A DNA stretch of 64,000 nucleotides from Actinomycetota bacterium (GTDB lineage: Bacteria > Actinomycetota > Acidimicrobiia > IMCC26256 > PALSA-555): positions 31,223 to 95,222 of the forward strand of contig PLJD01000026.1 of the NCBI GenBank assembly GCA_003140175.1, read 5' to 3'. Within the stretch, counting starts at the first letter, position 1. Every line of letters begins with the position of its first letter. The notes under the pieces were generated by a model. The model was not told the origin of the DNA. It did not search any database and saw only the letters and a list, made by a program, of their open reading frames with translations. This document shows positions 47,609-56,806 of the stretch, piece by piece. The translations under genes and the position numbers were made by a program.

Positions 47609-48625
47609 GTGCGAGCCCAGGTACTGCACGCGCCCCAGGCCATCGAGTCCGGGCCGCTCGTCCTCGAGGAGCGCCCGCTGCCCGAGCCCGGACCGGGCGT
47701 CGCGCGGGTTCGGGTGCACGCCTGCGGGTGCTGTCGCACCGACCTGCACGTCGTCGAGGGAGACCTCGCGCTGCCGGTCCTTCCGATCGTGCCCGGCCAC
47801 CAGGTGGTCGGCATCGTCGACGCGCTCGGTCCCGGCTGCTCGCGCCTCGCGCTCGGCGAGCGAGTCGGCGTGGCCTGGCTTCACCACACCGACGGGGTGT
47901 GCGAGTACTGCCGGCGCGGCGAGGAGAACCTCTGCGAAGCGGCGCGCTTCACCGGCTGGACCGCCGACGGCGGCTACGCCGACGCGGTGACGGTGCCCGA
48001 GGACTTCGCGGTGCGGCTGCCCGACGGCCTCGACGACTTCGAGGCTGCGCCCCTGCTGTGCGCCGGTGTCATCGGCTACCGGGCGCTGCGCCGCGCCGAC
48101 GTCGAACCCGGTGACCGCGTCGCGCTGTTGGGGTTCGGCGCGTCGGCGCACCTGGCTCTGCAGGTGCTCTCGTACTGGGGCTGTGAGACCGTCGTGCTCA
48201 CCCGCGGCGAGCAGCACCGCCAGCTCGCCCGCGACCTCGGTGCCAGCTGGGTGGGGGAGGCCGCCGAGCTCCCCCCGATGCGTTGCGACCGGGCCGTCGT
48301 GTTCGCGCCGGCCGGCGAGCTGGTCCCGATCGCGCTCGAGGTGGTCCGACCGGGCGGGACAGTCAGCCTCGCCGGGATCCACATGTCGCCGATCCCGTCC
48401 TTTGACTACGCGTTGCTGTGGCGCGAGCGGACGTTGCGCTCGGTCGCCAATATGACCCGCCGAGACGCCGAGGAGTTCATGACCCTCGCCGCCGAAGCGA
48501 ACGTCCGCGCCGAGGTGGCGACCTATCCGCTCGAAGCAGCCGGCGAGGCACTCACCGCCATCGCGCACGACGCCGTGCGGGGCGCCGCGGTGCTGGCCGT
48601 CGCCGAGCGCCCGCTCAGGCCGTGA
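47609..48625 (+). CDS. Zinc-dependent alcohol dehydrogenase family protein
   Basis: 338 residues from the GTG at 47609. GroES-like domain with [16 protein letters not shown] (catalytic zinc Cys) and GHQVVG; structural-zinc loop [12 protein letters not shown]; Rossmann domain with [13 protein letters not shown], which replaces the common GxGxxG. It resembles the alcohol dehydrogenase subfamily with the [10 protein letters not shown] motif. Substrate unknown. Its last 11 bases overlap the end of the opposite-strand gene. Confidence 0.9.
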   Translation: MRAQVLHAPQAIESGPLVLEERPLPEPGPGVARVRVHACGCCRTDLHVVEGDLALPVLPIVPGHQVVGIVDALGPGCSRLALGERVGVAWLHHTDGVCEYCRRGEENLCEAARFTGWTADGGYADAVTVPEDFAVRLPDGLDDFEAAPLLCAGVIGYRALRRADVEPGDRVALLGFGASAHLALQVLSYWGCETVVLTRGEQHRQLARDLGASWVGEAAELPPMRCDRAVVFAPAGELVPIALEVVRPGGTVSLAGIHMSPIPSFDYALLWRERTLRSVANMTRRDAEEFMTLAAEANVRAEVATYPLEAAGEALTAIAHDAVRGAAVLAVAERPLRP

Positions 48626-49100
48626 CTCGGAACGTCCACGAGTAGGTGGACGGGTGGATCGGTCGCGGCTTGGTCTGGAGCCAGTACTCGACGACCACGC
48701 TGTGGGTCCCGGGCGCGAACTGCTCGAGGCCCTTGCCGGGGCCGGGTCGGTAGCTCACCTCGCCGAGCTCGGGGACCCGCTCGAGCTGATTGGTCGGGAT
48801 CTCCTGCCCGTCGAGCACCAACGTGCCGGTCAGGTCGGTCTGCAGCTCCACGGTGATCGTGTCCTGGGGCCGGATGATCCCGCCGGGCGTGGGCTGGAGG
48901 CTCAGGATCGTTGTCGGGAGCGTCCCCGTCTTCGTGGCGACGGACGTGTCGGACTTGTTGAGGAGCAGGGCCCCGAGGTTCAACACGGCGATGATCCCGA
49001 CCGCGACGATCGCGATCCGCCACGGATGCTTGAACAGCGGCGGTCGGGCGCGCGGCGCGCCGCCCGACGTCAGCGCGGTCGGCTTGGTGGTCTCGGTCAC
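48615..49100 (-). CDS. Membrane-anchored protein with Ig-like extracellular domain
   Basis: 161 residues: basic cytoplasmic N-terminus, one membrane helix (about 29-48), and an outside beta-rich domain (GGIIRPQDTITVELQTDLTGTLVLDG through [25 protein letters not shown]) that looks Ig-like or fibronectin-like. GTG start has TACGCT 8 bases upstream (49109-49114). It is divergent from the PASTA kinase gene, with 92 bases between the starts. Cell-envelope role possible, function unknown. Confidence 0.75.
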   Translation of the reverse strand: MTETTKPTALTSGGAPRARPPLFKHPWRIAIVAVGIIAVLNLGALLLNKSDTSVATKTGTLPTTILSLQPTPGGIIRPQDTITVELQTDLTGTLVLDGQEIPTNQLERVPELGEVSYRPGPGKGLEQFAPGTHSVVVEYWLQTKPRPIHPSTYSWTFRVTA

Positions 49101-49180
49101 GCAATCTGAGCGTACCGGCGACGTTCACCGGGCGGGGCATCGCGTCGCGCGCGTGCCGCGGGATCCGCACAAGCGGCCCG

Positions 49181-49186
49181 TAGCCT
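49181..49186 (+). promoter_or_regulatory. -10 box of a leaderless kinase promoter
   Basis: TAGCCT ends 6 bases before GTG 49193. Confidence 0.6.
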
Positions 49187-49192
49187 GGAGAC

Positions 49193-51064
49193 GTGGCTTC
49201 CAGCGCCGTCGCCGACCTGGTCGGGCGCGTTCTCGTTGCCCGGTACCGGCTCCTCGTCCCCATCGGTTCCGGCGCGAGCGGACGCGTCTACCTCGCCGAC
49301 GACGTGCGGCTCCGCCGCCGAGTGGCGGTCAAGGTCCTCCAGCCCGGCCTCGCCGACGACGTCGGCTTCCTCCGCCGGTTCCGATCCGAGGCCCAGCTCG
49401 CCGCGTCGCTGCATCACCCCAACGTGATGGCCGTCTACGACTGGGGCGAGGACGAGGGTTTGGCCTTCATGGTCGTCGAGCTCCTGCGGGGTGGCTCGTT
49501 GCGGGCGCTGCTCGACACCGGCGCCCGGCTCAGCGCCGCGCAGAGCGCGGCCGTCGGTGGCCGGGTCGCCGAGGCGCTGCAGTACGCGCACGACCGCGGC
49601 CTCGTCCACCGGGACATCAAGCCGGCGAACCTCCTCTTCGACGAGCACGGCACGGTCCGCGTCGCTGACTTCGGGTTGGCGCGAGCCTTGGCCGAGGCGT
49701 CCTGGACCGAGCCGGTCGGTGCGATGGTCGGCACCGCCCGGTATGCCGCCCCCGAACAAGCGGGCGGGGCGCCGCTCGACGGCCGAGCCGACCTGTACGC
49801 CCTCGCCGTGGTGCTGGTGGAGGCCTGCACCGGCGAAGTGCCCGTCGTCGGAGACACCCCGATCGGAACGCTCGCCGCCCGCACCACCCGCGGCATTGTG
49901 GCACCACCCGCGCTCGGCGCGCTCGGCGCGGTCATCGAGCGCGCCGGACGCCCCGACCGCGTGGAGCGCTACCCCGACGCGGCGACGATGGTCGCCGCGC
50001 TCCGTGACGTGTCGCGGCGCCTTCCCGCACCGGAGCCGCTTCCGCTCGCCGGGCTCGGTGAGCATGCCGCCGACGCCGACCCGACGAACGTCGGGATCCG
50101 CACCGCCGGCGATCCCGGGGCGGAAACCGACACGACTCGCGCCGACGCCGACCTTCCGTACGCCATCCCCGTACCGGCCAGGTCTCGCCCGCGCCTCGCG
50201 GTCGCCCCGTTCGTCGTCGGCGCGGCGATCCTGGTCGCGCTCGTCGTGGCCGCGGTGTTGCTGTTCAGTGGCGGGCCCGGCGCGTCGGTGCCGTCACCGA
50301 CCTTGGTCGGGCGGACCGAGACCAGGGCGGGATCGATCGCCACGAACGCCGGCGTGCTGATGCGGGTCATCGAGCGCCGCCGCGCGGACGACCCCGCGGG
50401 TCTGGTGATCTCCCAGAGCCCGGGGCCGGGCGCGTTCGTGAGCAAGGGCGGCGACGTCGACGTGGTCGTGTCCCGGGGACCGCCGCCCGTCCCGGTCCCC
50501 AGCGTCGTGGGGCGCTCCGCAACCGACGCGCAGGCCATCTTGAGCCAGGCGGGGTTCGTCGTCACCGTTGACCATCGCTACGACCCCACGATCCCGAACG
50601 GGGTCGTGATCAGCACCACCCCCGCGGGTGCCGCGCGTGCGACGCCCGAGTCGACCGTGAAGGTGCTCGTCAGCGCCGGCCCGGCACCGGTCGCGGTGCC
50701 GACCGTCGCGAACCAGAGCTTCGCCGCCGCGGCACAGATCCTGAACGCCAAGGACTTCACGGCGGTGGCCCAGAACGCGTACAGCGACACGGTGCCCGTC
50801 GGCCAGGCGATCGGCACGAACCCGCCCGCGGGGACGCTGGCCCCCCACGGCTCGCAGGTCGCGGTACAGATCAGCCAGGGCCCCCAGCCGGTCGCGGTGC
50901 CCAACGTCGTCGGGCAGAGCGTCGAGGCCGCCAGCCAGGCGCTGACCGCGGTGGGGCTGGTCCCCGACGTACAGAACTACGGCCCCGGCAAACCGGTGTT
51001 GAGCGAGTCGCCGGCATCGGGAACCATGGTGAAGAAGGGGAGTTCGGTCACCCTCGTGCTCTGA
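49193..51064 (+). CDS. PASTA-domain Ser/Thr protein kinase (PknB-like)
   Basis: 623 residues. Cytoplasmic kinase domain (about 14-275) with GSGASGRVYLADD, VAVK K47, HRDIKPAN D141 and DFG; Pro/Arg linker; one membrane helix (about 336-358); then four extracellular PASTA domains (about 364-623), each starting near P-x-V-G. Such kinases sense peptidoglycan fragments and tune cell-wall synthesis and division. It stands alone rather than in the usual division operon with a PP2C phosphatase. Confidence 0.95.
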   Translation: MASSAVADLVGRVLVARYRLLVPIGSGASGRVYLADDVRLRRRVAVKVLQPGLADDVGFLRRFRSEAQLAASLHHPNVMAVYDWGEDEGLAFMVVELLRGGSLRALLDTGARLSAAQSAAVGGRVAEALQYAHDRGLVHRDIKPANLLFDEHGTVRVADFGLARALAEASWTEPVGAMVGTARYAAPEQAGGAPLDGRADLYALAVVLVEACTGEVPVVGDTPIGTLAARTTRGIVAPPALGALGAVIERAGRPDRVERYPDAATMVAALRDVSRRLPAPEPLPLAGLGEHAADADPTNVGIRTAGDPGAETDTTRADADLPYAIPVPARSRPRLAVAPFVVGAAILVALVVAAVLLFSGGPGASVPSPTLVGRTETRAGSIATNAGVLMRVIERRRADDPAGLVISQSPGPGAFVSKGGDVDVVVSRGPPPVPVPSVVGRSATDAQAILSQAGFVVTVDHRYDPTIPNGVVISTTPAGAARATPESTVKVLVSAGPAPVAVPTVANQSFAAAAQILNAKDFTAVAQNAYSDTVPVGQAIGTNPPAGTLAPHGSQVAVQISQGPQPVAVPNVVGQSVEAASQALTAVGLVPDVQNYGPGKPVLSESPASGTMVKKGSSVTLVL

Positions 51065-51195
51065 CCCGACGTGCGGATCCAGGCCAGCGGACCCCGCCCG
51101 GCCGCCGGGGCGGTCACGGAGCCCAGACCGCCTCGGGCTGCACCCTCGTCGGTGCGTACGATCCGTCGAGTCCTGACTGAGGGAGACACGAGTCG

Positions 51196-52125
51196 ATGGG
51201 CACGCTGGACGGACGAGTCACGATCATCACCGGCGCGGGGCGGGGGATCGGGCGTGAACACGCCCTCTACGCCGCGTCGCAGGGCGCCAAGGTCGTCGTC
51301 AACGACCTCGGCGGCGACATCCACGGCGACGGAGCCGACCGAGCGCCGGCCCAGCAAGTCGTCGACGAGATCCTCGCCCTCGGCGGACAGGCCGTCGCCA
51401 ACACCGACAGCGTGTCTGACTTCGAGGGGGCGAAGCGTCTCATCGACCTTGCGGTGGACACGTTCGGGGACCTCCACGTGCTCGTCAACAACGCGGGAAT
51501 CCTGCGGGACCGAGTCCTCGTGAACATGACCGAGCAGGAATGGGACGCGGTCATTGCCGTGCACCTCAAAGGCCATTTCTGCCCCACTCGTCATGCGGCC
51601 GCGTACTGGCGTGAGCAAACCAAGGCCGGTCACGAGGTCCGGGCCTCGATCGTGCACACGTCGTCGACGTCGGGGGTGCTGGGAAACGCCGGGCAGACGA
51701 ACTACGGCGCCGCCAAGGCTGGCATCGCCGCGTTCTCGACGATCTGCGCTATGGAGCTCGGCCGCTACGGCGTGCGCTCCAACGCGATCACCCCGATGGC
51801 CCGGACCCGGCTCACGGAGCAGACCCCCGGTCTCGACGAGCTGGTGAAGGCGCCCGACGACGCGGCGAAGTTCGACACCTGGGATCCGGCGAACATCTCA
51901 CCGATGATCGCCTACCTCGCGACGACGGACTGCCCGTTCACTGGGGAGACGTTCTTCGTGCAGGGCGACGTCGTGGCCCGATACCAGCCGTACATGTTGG
52001 CCGAGGTCATCTCGAACCACGGCGAGCGTTGGAGCGTCGAGCGTCTGATCGAGGAAGGGCCCAAGCTGGCGCCGGGCGATGACCGCCGGGGCGGTCCGAA
52101 CGAGCTCGGTCGGGTCAGCACCTGA
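51196..52125 (+). CDS. Short-chain dehydrogenase, hydroxyacyl-CoA dehydrogenase type
   Basis: 309 residues. GAGRGIGREHALYAASQGAKV and VVNDLGGDIHGDG resemble the dehydrogenase part of peroxisomal multifunctional enzyme type 2; NNAGILRD, STSGVLGNAGQTNYGAAKAG give Ser-Tyr-Lys. A C-terminal extension (about 250-309) follows the core. It probably oxidises 3-hydroxyacyl-CoA or a related steroid or fatty substrate. A TACGAT box at 51157-51162 and ribosome site GAGGGAGA precede ATG 51196. The convergent SCP2-domain neighbour is consistent with lipid metabolism. Confidence 0.9.
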   Translation: MGTLDGRVTIITGAGRGIGREHALYAASQGAKVVVNDLGGDIHGDGADRAPAQQVVDEILALGGQAVANTDSVSDFEGAKRLIDLAVDTFGDLHVLVNNAGILRDRVLVNMTEQEWDAVIAVHLKGHFCPTRHAAAYWREQTKAGHEVRASIVHTSSTSGVLGNAGQTNYGAAKAGIAAFSTICAMELGRYGVRSNAITPMARTRLTEQTPGLDELVKAPDDAAKFDTWDPANISPMIAYLATTDCPFTGETFFVQGDVVARYQPYMLAEVISNHGERWSVERLIEEGPKLAPGDDRRGGPNELGRVST

Positions 52126-52143
52126 TCGACGGAGGCGCGGCGG

Positions 52144-52545
52144 CTACTCGGTGATCCCCTGCACGGCGGCTTGGATGTCGTTGGCGCCACCCGGGCCGCC
52201 GCCGGCCTGCGCCGCCATGAGCTTGGCCATGTCGCCTTGCACGCGGACCTTGCCGGACATGAATGCCTGCATGCCCGCCGCGGGGTCCCCCGACACGAAC
52301 ACGTCCTTGGCCGTCGCGTAATCGGTCGAGATCTGGAGATCGGCGTCATCGAGGTGTCCGATCCCCCAGTGGGGGCGGCCTCCTCGCACGCCGAGGTGCA
52401 GCCGGCGTTCGGTGTCGAACGGCGTGTCGGTGACCGTGAGGTTGAGGATGACGTCAGCCGTCCCGGGTGCCTCCGCTCCGTGCTCCTCGACGAGCTGGTC
52501 GACTGCGGCGAACCACTGGTCGGAGAGGAACTGATACTTCGGCAC
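52144..52545 (-). CDS. SCP2 sterol-transfer domain protein
   Basis: 133 residues. The C-terminal two-thirds carries the SCP2 fold pattern: DADLQISTDYATAKDVFVSGDPAAGMQAFMSGKVRVQGDMAKLMA-like segments read in order. It should bind a hydrophobic lipid or acyl-CoA in the cytoplasm. It converges with the SDR gene, 18 bases apart. The last 15 residues are Gly-rich and flexible. Confidence 0.9.
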   Translation of the reverse strand: MPKYQFLSDQWFAAVDQLVEEHGAEAPGTADVILNLTVTDTPFDTERRLHLGVRGGRPHWGIGHLDDADLQISTDYATAKDVFVSGDPAAGMQAFMSGKVRVQGDMAKLMAAQAGGGPGGANDIQAAVQGITE

Positions 52546-52613
52546 TGCGTTCTCCCTGCGCCCGCGTGGCCAGATCGTAGCGCCGCCCTTCGCTGAGGGA
52601 TCTGGCCCGCCCG

Positions 52614-52619
52614 TAGACT
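52614..52619 (+). promoter_or_regulatory. -10 box for gatC
   Basis: TAGACT, 9 bases before ATG 52629; leader absent or very short. Confidence 0.45.
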
Positions 52620-52628
52620 CGCCGCGCT

Positions 52629-52928
52629 ATGTCGCGTTCGATCACCCGTGCCGAGGTTGAGCACGTCGCTCGCTTGGCGCGGCTCGCGCTGAGCGACGAG
52701 GAGCTGGACGGCTTCGCTCGTGAGTTGGGCGTCATCCTCGAGCACGCCGAGGACCTCGCCGCGCTCGACCTCGACGACGTCGAGCCCACCGCGCATCCGC
52801 TTCCCCTCGTCAACGTGCTGCGACCCGACGAGGTGCGTCCCTCGCTGGACCGAGACGAGGTGCTGGGCCAAGCCCCCGCAGTGGAGGACGGCCGGTTCCG
52901 GGTCCCTCGGATCCTCGACGCGCCATGA
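52629..52928 (+). CDS. gatC: Asp-tRNA(Asn)/Glu-tRNA(Gln) amidotransferase subunit C
   Basis: 99 residues. [22 protein letters not shown] at the N-terminus and [24 protein letters not shown] are classic GatC sequence. It clamps GatA to GatB in the amidotransferase that makes Gln-tRNA and Asn-tRNA indirectly. The start of gatA overlaps its stop (ATGA). Confidence 0.96.
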   Translation: MSRSITRAEVEHVARLARLALSDEELDGFARELGVILEHAEDLAALDLDDVEPTAHPLPLVNVLRPDEVRPSLDRDEVLGQAPAVEDGRFRVPRILDAP

Positions 52929-54346
52929 CCGCGACCGAGATCGCCGCTGCGGTGCGGTCGGGTCAGCGATCGGCTCGCGACGTCGTCGAGGAGCACCTGG
53001 CCGCCATCGCGGCACGCGACAGAGACCTCCACGCCTTTCTGGTCGTGGTGGCGGACCAGGCCCGCGAGGCAGCGGCCGCCATCGACGCGGCCGTCGCTCG
53101 GGGTGAGGACCCGGGCCCGCTCGCTGGCGTGCCGGTCGCGATCAAGGACACGCTCTGCACTCGCGGGGTCGCCACGACGTGCGGATCGCGGATCCTCGAC
53201 GGGTGGGAGCCGCCGTACACGGCCACGACCGTCGAGCGGATCCTGGGGGCGGGTGGCGTCGTGGTCGGCAAGACCAACTGCGACGAGTTCGCCATGGGTT
53301 CGTCCACCGAGAACTCGGCGTTCGGGCCGACCCGCAACCCGCTCGACCCGTCCCGCGTCCCGGGTGGTTCGAGTGGCGGGTCGGCGGCCGCGGTGGCGGC
53401 GGCCTTCGCGCCCCTGGCCTTGGGCTCCGACACGGGCGGCTCGATCCGCCAGCCGGCCGCGCTGTGCGGCACGGTCGGTGTGAAGCCCACCTACGGTCGG
53501 GTGTCGCGCTACGGGCTGGTGGCTTTCGCCAGCTCGCTCGATCAGGTCGGGCCCTTCGCCACCACCGTTGCCGACGCCGCGCTGCTCCTCGACGTCATCG
53601 CCGGCCACGATCCGCTCGACTCGACCAGCATCGACGACGACCACGCGCCGGTCAGCCCGCAGCTGGCGGCCGGCGTCGCCGGGCTGCGGATCGGGCTGGT
53701 CGAGGAGCTCACCGACGTCGACGGGGTGCAAGCCCCGGTGCGCGACGCGGTGGCGCAGGCCGGCGCAGCACTCGAGGCGGCGGGCGCGACCGTCGAGCGG
53801 GTCTCGATCCCGAGCGCGCAGTACGCGCTCTCGGCCTACTACCTCATCGCTCCCGCCGAGGCCTCCTCGAACCTGGCCCGCTACGACGGGGTGCGGTACG
53901 GGCTGCGGGTCGACGCCGACCACGCGGCGGCCATGAACGCCGAGACGCGAGAAGCCGGGTTCGGCCCCGAGGTGAAGCGACGAATCATGCTCGGGACCTA
54001 CGCGCTGTCCGCCGGCTATTACGACGCGTACTACCGCAAAGCGCAACAGGTACGAACGCTCGTGATCCGCGACTTCGCTCGGGTCTACGAGCGCTGCGAC
54101 GCGCTCCTGGCACCCACGTCGCCGACGGTGGCGTTCCCCCTCGGGGCCAAGACCGCCAACCCGCTCGAGATGTACCTCTCGGACGTCTGCACGATCCCGA
54201 GCAGCCTGGCCGGGCACGCCGCGATGAGCGTGCCGTTCGGTGCCGGCGAGGGCGGCTTGCCCATCGGAGTCCAGGTCCTGGCCCCCGCGCTCGGCGAACC
54301 CGTGATGTTCCGCGTCGCCGCCGCGCTCGAGGCAGCCGCCGGGTGA
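52925..54346 (+). CDS. gatA: Glutamyl-tRNA(Gln) amidotransferase subunit A
   Basis: 473 residues. The amidase signature is complete: catalytic Lys in [11 protein letters not shown], and Ser pair in the glycine/serine-rich stretch around [11 protein letters not shown] and [12 protein letters not shown]. It releases ammonia from glutamine for transamidation. Coupled to gatC; gatB follows only after an inverted hydrolase gene. Confidence 0.97.
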   Translation: MTATEIAAAVRSGQRSARDVVEEHLAAIAARDRDLHAFLVVVADQAREAAAAIDAAVARGEDPGPLAGVPVAIKDTLCTRGVATTCGSRILDGWEPPYTATTVERILGAGGVVVGKTNCDEFAMGSSTENSAFGPTRNPLDPSRVPGGSSGGSAAAVAAAFAPLALGSDTGGSIRQPAALCGTVGVKPTYGRVSRYGLVAFASSLDQVGPFATTVADAALLLDVIAGHDPLDSTSIDDDHAPVSPQLAAGVAGLRIGLVEELTDVDGVQAPVRDAVAQAGAALEAAGATVERVSIPSAQYALSAYYLIAPAEASSNLARYDGVRYGLRVDADHAAAMNAETREAGFGPEVKRRIMLGTYALSAGYYDAYYRKAQQVRTLVIRDFARVYERCDALLAPTSPTVAFPLGAKTANPLEMYLSDVCTIPSSLAGHAAMSVPFGAGEGGLPIGVQVLAPALGEPVMFRVAAALEAAAG

Positions 54347-54383
54347 GCGGCCGGGCCCGGTCGGGTTCGGCGACGGGACCCGC

Positions 54384-55334
54384 TCAGCGGGCGAGCAGGT
54401 CCGCGTTGAACCAGCGCAGCGCCGCGTTCAGCGTCGCCGCGGCCTCCCACTGCACGAAATGACCGCAGTAGGGCACGACGAACGGCCCGATGCACTCGCT
54501 GAACGCCACCCGGCAGCGGGCCGGGAAGCTGGCGTCGACGACGTGGTCGTCGCCGCCGTAGAGGGCGAGCGTCGGGACGGCGCAGGGCTCGAAGAGCGCC
54601 GGCATGGTCTCGAGCGGCCGGCGTCCGAACGCCGTCTCGTACGCGCCCCACGAGGCGTGCAGGCGAGCTGCGTCCGCGAACGGCTCGGTCAAGAAGTCGA
54701 CCTCGTCGGGGGTGAAGTGTCCCGGCGCGGCCCACAGCCGATGCCCGTACATGGCTGCCACCCAGGCTCGGCGCCGCGCCGGGGTGTCGAGCTCGGCGAG
54801 GAGCCCGTCGGCGTCGGTGCCCTGGCGGAGGAAGTAGTCGGCGGTCAGGCGCGTCTCGCGCGGCGGCTCGGGTGGGATCCCGGCGGCCTCGAAGAGCTCG
54901 GGGCGAAGCGGCACGATGGTGTTGAAGAAGCAGCATCGCTCGGCGAAGCCGGGGTAGCGCAGCGCCAGGTCGTAGAGGACGACGCCGCCCAGGTCGCCGC
55001 CGACCACGACGCAGCTCGGGTGGCCCAGCACGTCCGCCACGAGCGTGTGGAGGTCGATCGAGTAGGCCGAGACGTCGTAGAAGCCGTCCGGCGCCAGGTC
55101 GGAGTCTCCGAAGCCCCGCAGGTCCGGGGCGATGACCTCGAAGCCGGCGGCGGCGAGCGGGCCGATGTTGCGCCACCAGATTCGCTTCGACTCCGGGTAG
55201 CCGTGGACGAGCAGAATGGGGAAGCCGCCGACGCCCTCGTGCACGAACGACAGGTGCACGCCGTTGCGCACCTCGGCGCGGCGCACGGCGAAGGCGTTCG
55301 GGTCCGGTGTCGTCACGGTGGAGGAGTCTGACAT
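54384..55334 (-). CDS. Alpha/beta hydrolase (epoxide hydrolase/haloacetate dehalogenase type)
   Basis: 316 residues. LLVHGYPESKRIWW, nucleophile elbow GGDLGG with Asp as nucleophile, cap domain (about 140-235), and late His in YCGHFVQWE form the triad of Asp-type hydrolases, which open epoxides or remove halogens. The first ATG (55332-55334) shares two bases with gatB's ATG on the other strand; a GTG at 55316 is an alternative start. It sits inverted between gatA and gatB. Confidence 0.9.
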   Translation of the reverse strand: MSDSSTVTTPDPNAFAVRRAEVRNGVHLSFVHEGVGGFPILLVHGYPESKRIWWRNIGPLAAAGFEVIAPDLRGFGDSDLAPDGFYDVSAYSIDLHTLVADVLGHPSCVVVGGDLGGVVLYDLALRYPGFAERCCFFNTIVPLRPELFEAAGIPPEPPRETRLTADYFLRQGTDADGLLAELDTPARRRAWVAAMYGHRLWAAPGHFTPDEVDFLTEPFADAARLHASWGAYETAFGRRPLETMPALFEPCAVPTLALYGGDDHVVDASFPARCRVAFSECIGPFVVPYCGHFVQWEAAATLNAALRWFNADLLAR

Positions 55335-56796
55335 GCCAGTCCAGGACTACCAGGCGGTCATCGGGCTCGAGGTGCACACCGAGCTGAACACCGCCACGAA
55401 GCTCTTCTGCGGCTGCGTGAACGAGTTCGGTGCGGAGCCCAACACCAACGTCTGCCCGGTGTGTCTCGGCCTTCCGGGGTCGCTGCCGGTGCTCAACGCG
55501 GCGGCGGTCGACGCCGCGCTGCGCCTCGCCGAGGCGCTCGGCTTCCGGGTGCCCGCCCAGTCGCTCTTCGCCCGGAAGAACTACTTCTATCCGGACATGC
55601 CGAAGGACTTTCAGATCAGCCAGTACGAGGAGCCGATCCTCTCCGACGGCTCCCTCGACGTCGACGGGACACCGGTCGGCATTGAACGGGCACACCTCGA
55701 AGAAGACACCGGCAAGACCGTCCACGTCGGCGGGGGCGGCCGGATCCACGAGGCCGATCACTCCCTGGTCGACTACAACCGGGCGGGTGTCCCGCTCATG
55801 GAGATCGTGAGCCGACCCGATCTCCGCTCGTCCGAGCAGGCCCGCACCTACGTCGCGGAGTTGCGCGCCGTTCTGCGGGCGATTGGGGTCTCCGACGTCA
55901 AGATGGAGGAAGGGTCGCTGCGCGTCGACGCCAACGTCTCGGTGCGCCCCGTCGGGTCGGAGGCCTTTGGCACGAAGGTCGAGGTCAAGAACATGAACTC
56001 GCTGCGCTCGGTGGGGCGCGCCATCGACTTCGAGATCGAACGTCAGGTCGGCCAGCTCGACTCCGGGGAGCGGGTCGTCCAGGAAACCCGCCACTGGGAC
56101 GAAGCGGACGGCTCCACCCACAGCATGCGGGTCAAGGAAGGCTCGAGCGACTATCGCTTCTTCCCCGAGCCCGACCTCGTCCCTGTCGCGCCGAGCGACG
56201 AGCAGCGGGCCCGGGTGCGGGCGTCGATGCCTGAGCTCCCCGCGGCGCGCCGGGCGCGGATGGTCGGGGAGTGGGGTGTGGCCGACGCCGACGCGCAGAT
56301 CCTCCTCAACGTCGAAGGCCTCGCCGACTACGCCGAGGCGGCCGTCGCGGTGCTGCACGGCGGCACTCCCCGTGACGTTGCCCACTGGTGCACGGGCGCG
56401 GTGCAGGCGTTCCTGCGCGAGACGGGGACCACCCCGGCGGTCCTGGCCCTCGCGCCCGACGGCCTCGCCGAGCTCGTCGACCTCGTGGCCGACGGGACGT
56501 TGTCGCGCAGCCAGGCTCAGGATGTGCTCGGCGAGTGCCTCCGCGAGCCCAAGCGTCCCCGGCAGGTCATCGCCGAGCGCGGGCTCGCTCAACTGAGCGA
56601 CGAGGGCGAGCTGGCCAGCGTCGTGGACCGCGTCCTGGCCGAGAATCCCGACGTCGTCACCCAGTACCGGGACGGCGACGCCGCGGAGCGCAAGAAGAAG
56701 CGCGGCTTCCTGATGGGTCAGGCCATCGCCGCCACCAGCCGGCAGGGAAACCCGAAGGTCCTCGGCGACCTGCTCGACCAGCGGCTCAGCACCTGA
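55333..56796 (+). CDS. gatB: Aspartyl/glutamyl-tRNA amidotransferase subunit B
   Basis: 487 residues. YQAVIGLEVHTELNTATKLFC, GLPGSLPVLN, NYFYPDMPKDFQISQYE and DYNRAGVPLMEI are GatB signatures; the C-terminal tail domain (about 330-487) binds tRNA. It phosphorylates and amidates the mischarged aminoacyl-tRNA. ATG 55333 has GGAGGAG 7 bases upstream, inside the hydrolase 5' end. It has been separated from gatCA, so it needs its own promoter, which must lie within the hydrolase gene. Confidence 0.97.
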   Translation: MPVQDYQAVIGLEVHTELNTATKLFCGCVNEFGAEPNTNVCPVCLGLPGSLPVLNAAAVDAALRLAEALGFRVPAQSLFARKNYFYPDMPKDFQISQYEEPILSDGSLDVDGTPVGIERAHLEEDTGKTVHVGGGGRIHEADHSLVDYNRAGVPLMEIVSRPDLRSSEQARTYVAELRAVLRAIGVSDVKMEEGSLRVDANVSVRPVGSEAFGTKVEVKNMNSLRSVGRAIDFEIERQVGQLDSGERVVQETRHWDEADGSTHSMRVKEGSSDYRFFPEPDLVPVAPSDEQRARVRASMPELPAARRARMVGEWGVADADAQILLNVEGLADYAEAAVAVLHGGTPRDVAHWCTGAVQAFLRETGTTPAVLALAPDGLAELVDLVADGTLSRSQAQDVLGECLREPKRPRQVIAERGLAQLSDEGELASVVDRVLAENPDVVTQYRDGDAAERKKKRGFLMGQAIAATSRQGNPKVLGDLLDQRLST

Positions 56797-56806
56797 TCCG
56801 GGTCGC

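Noticed and set aside
54085..56592. 835-codon minus-strand frame across gatA, the hydrolase and gatB
   Set aside because: Runs opposite gatA and gatB and out of frame with the hydrolase; Arg/Gly-rich composition.
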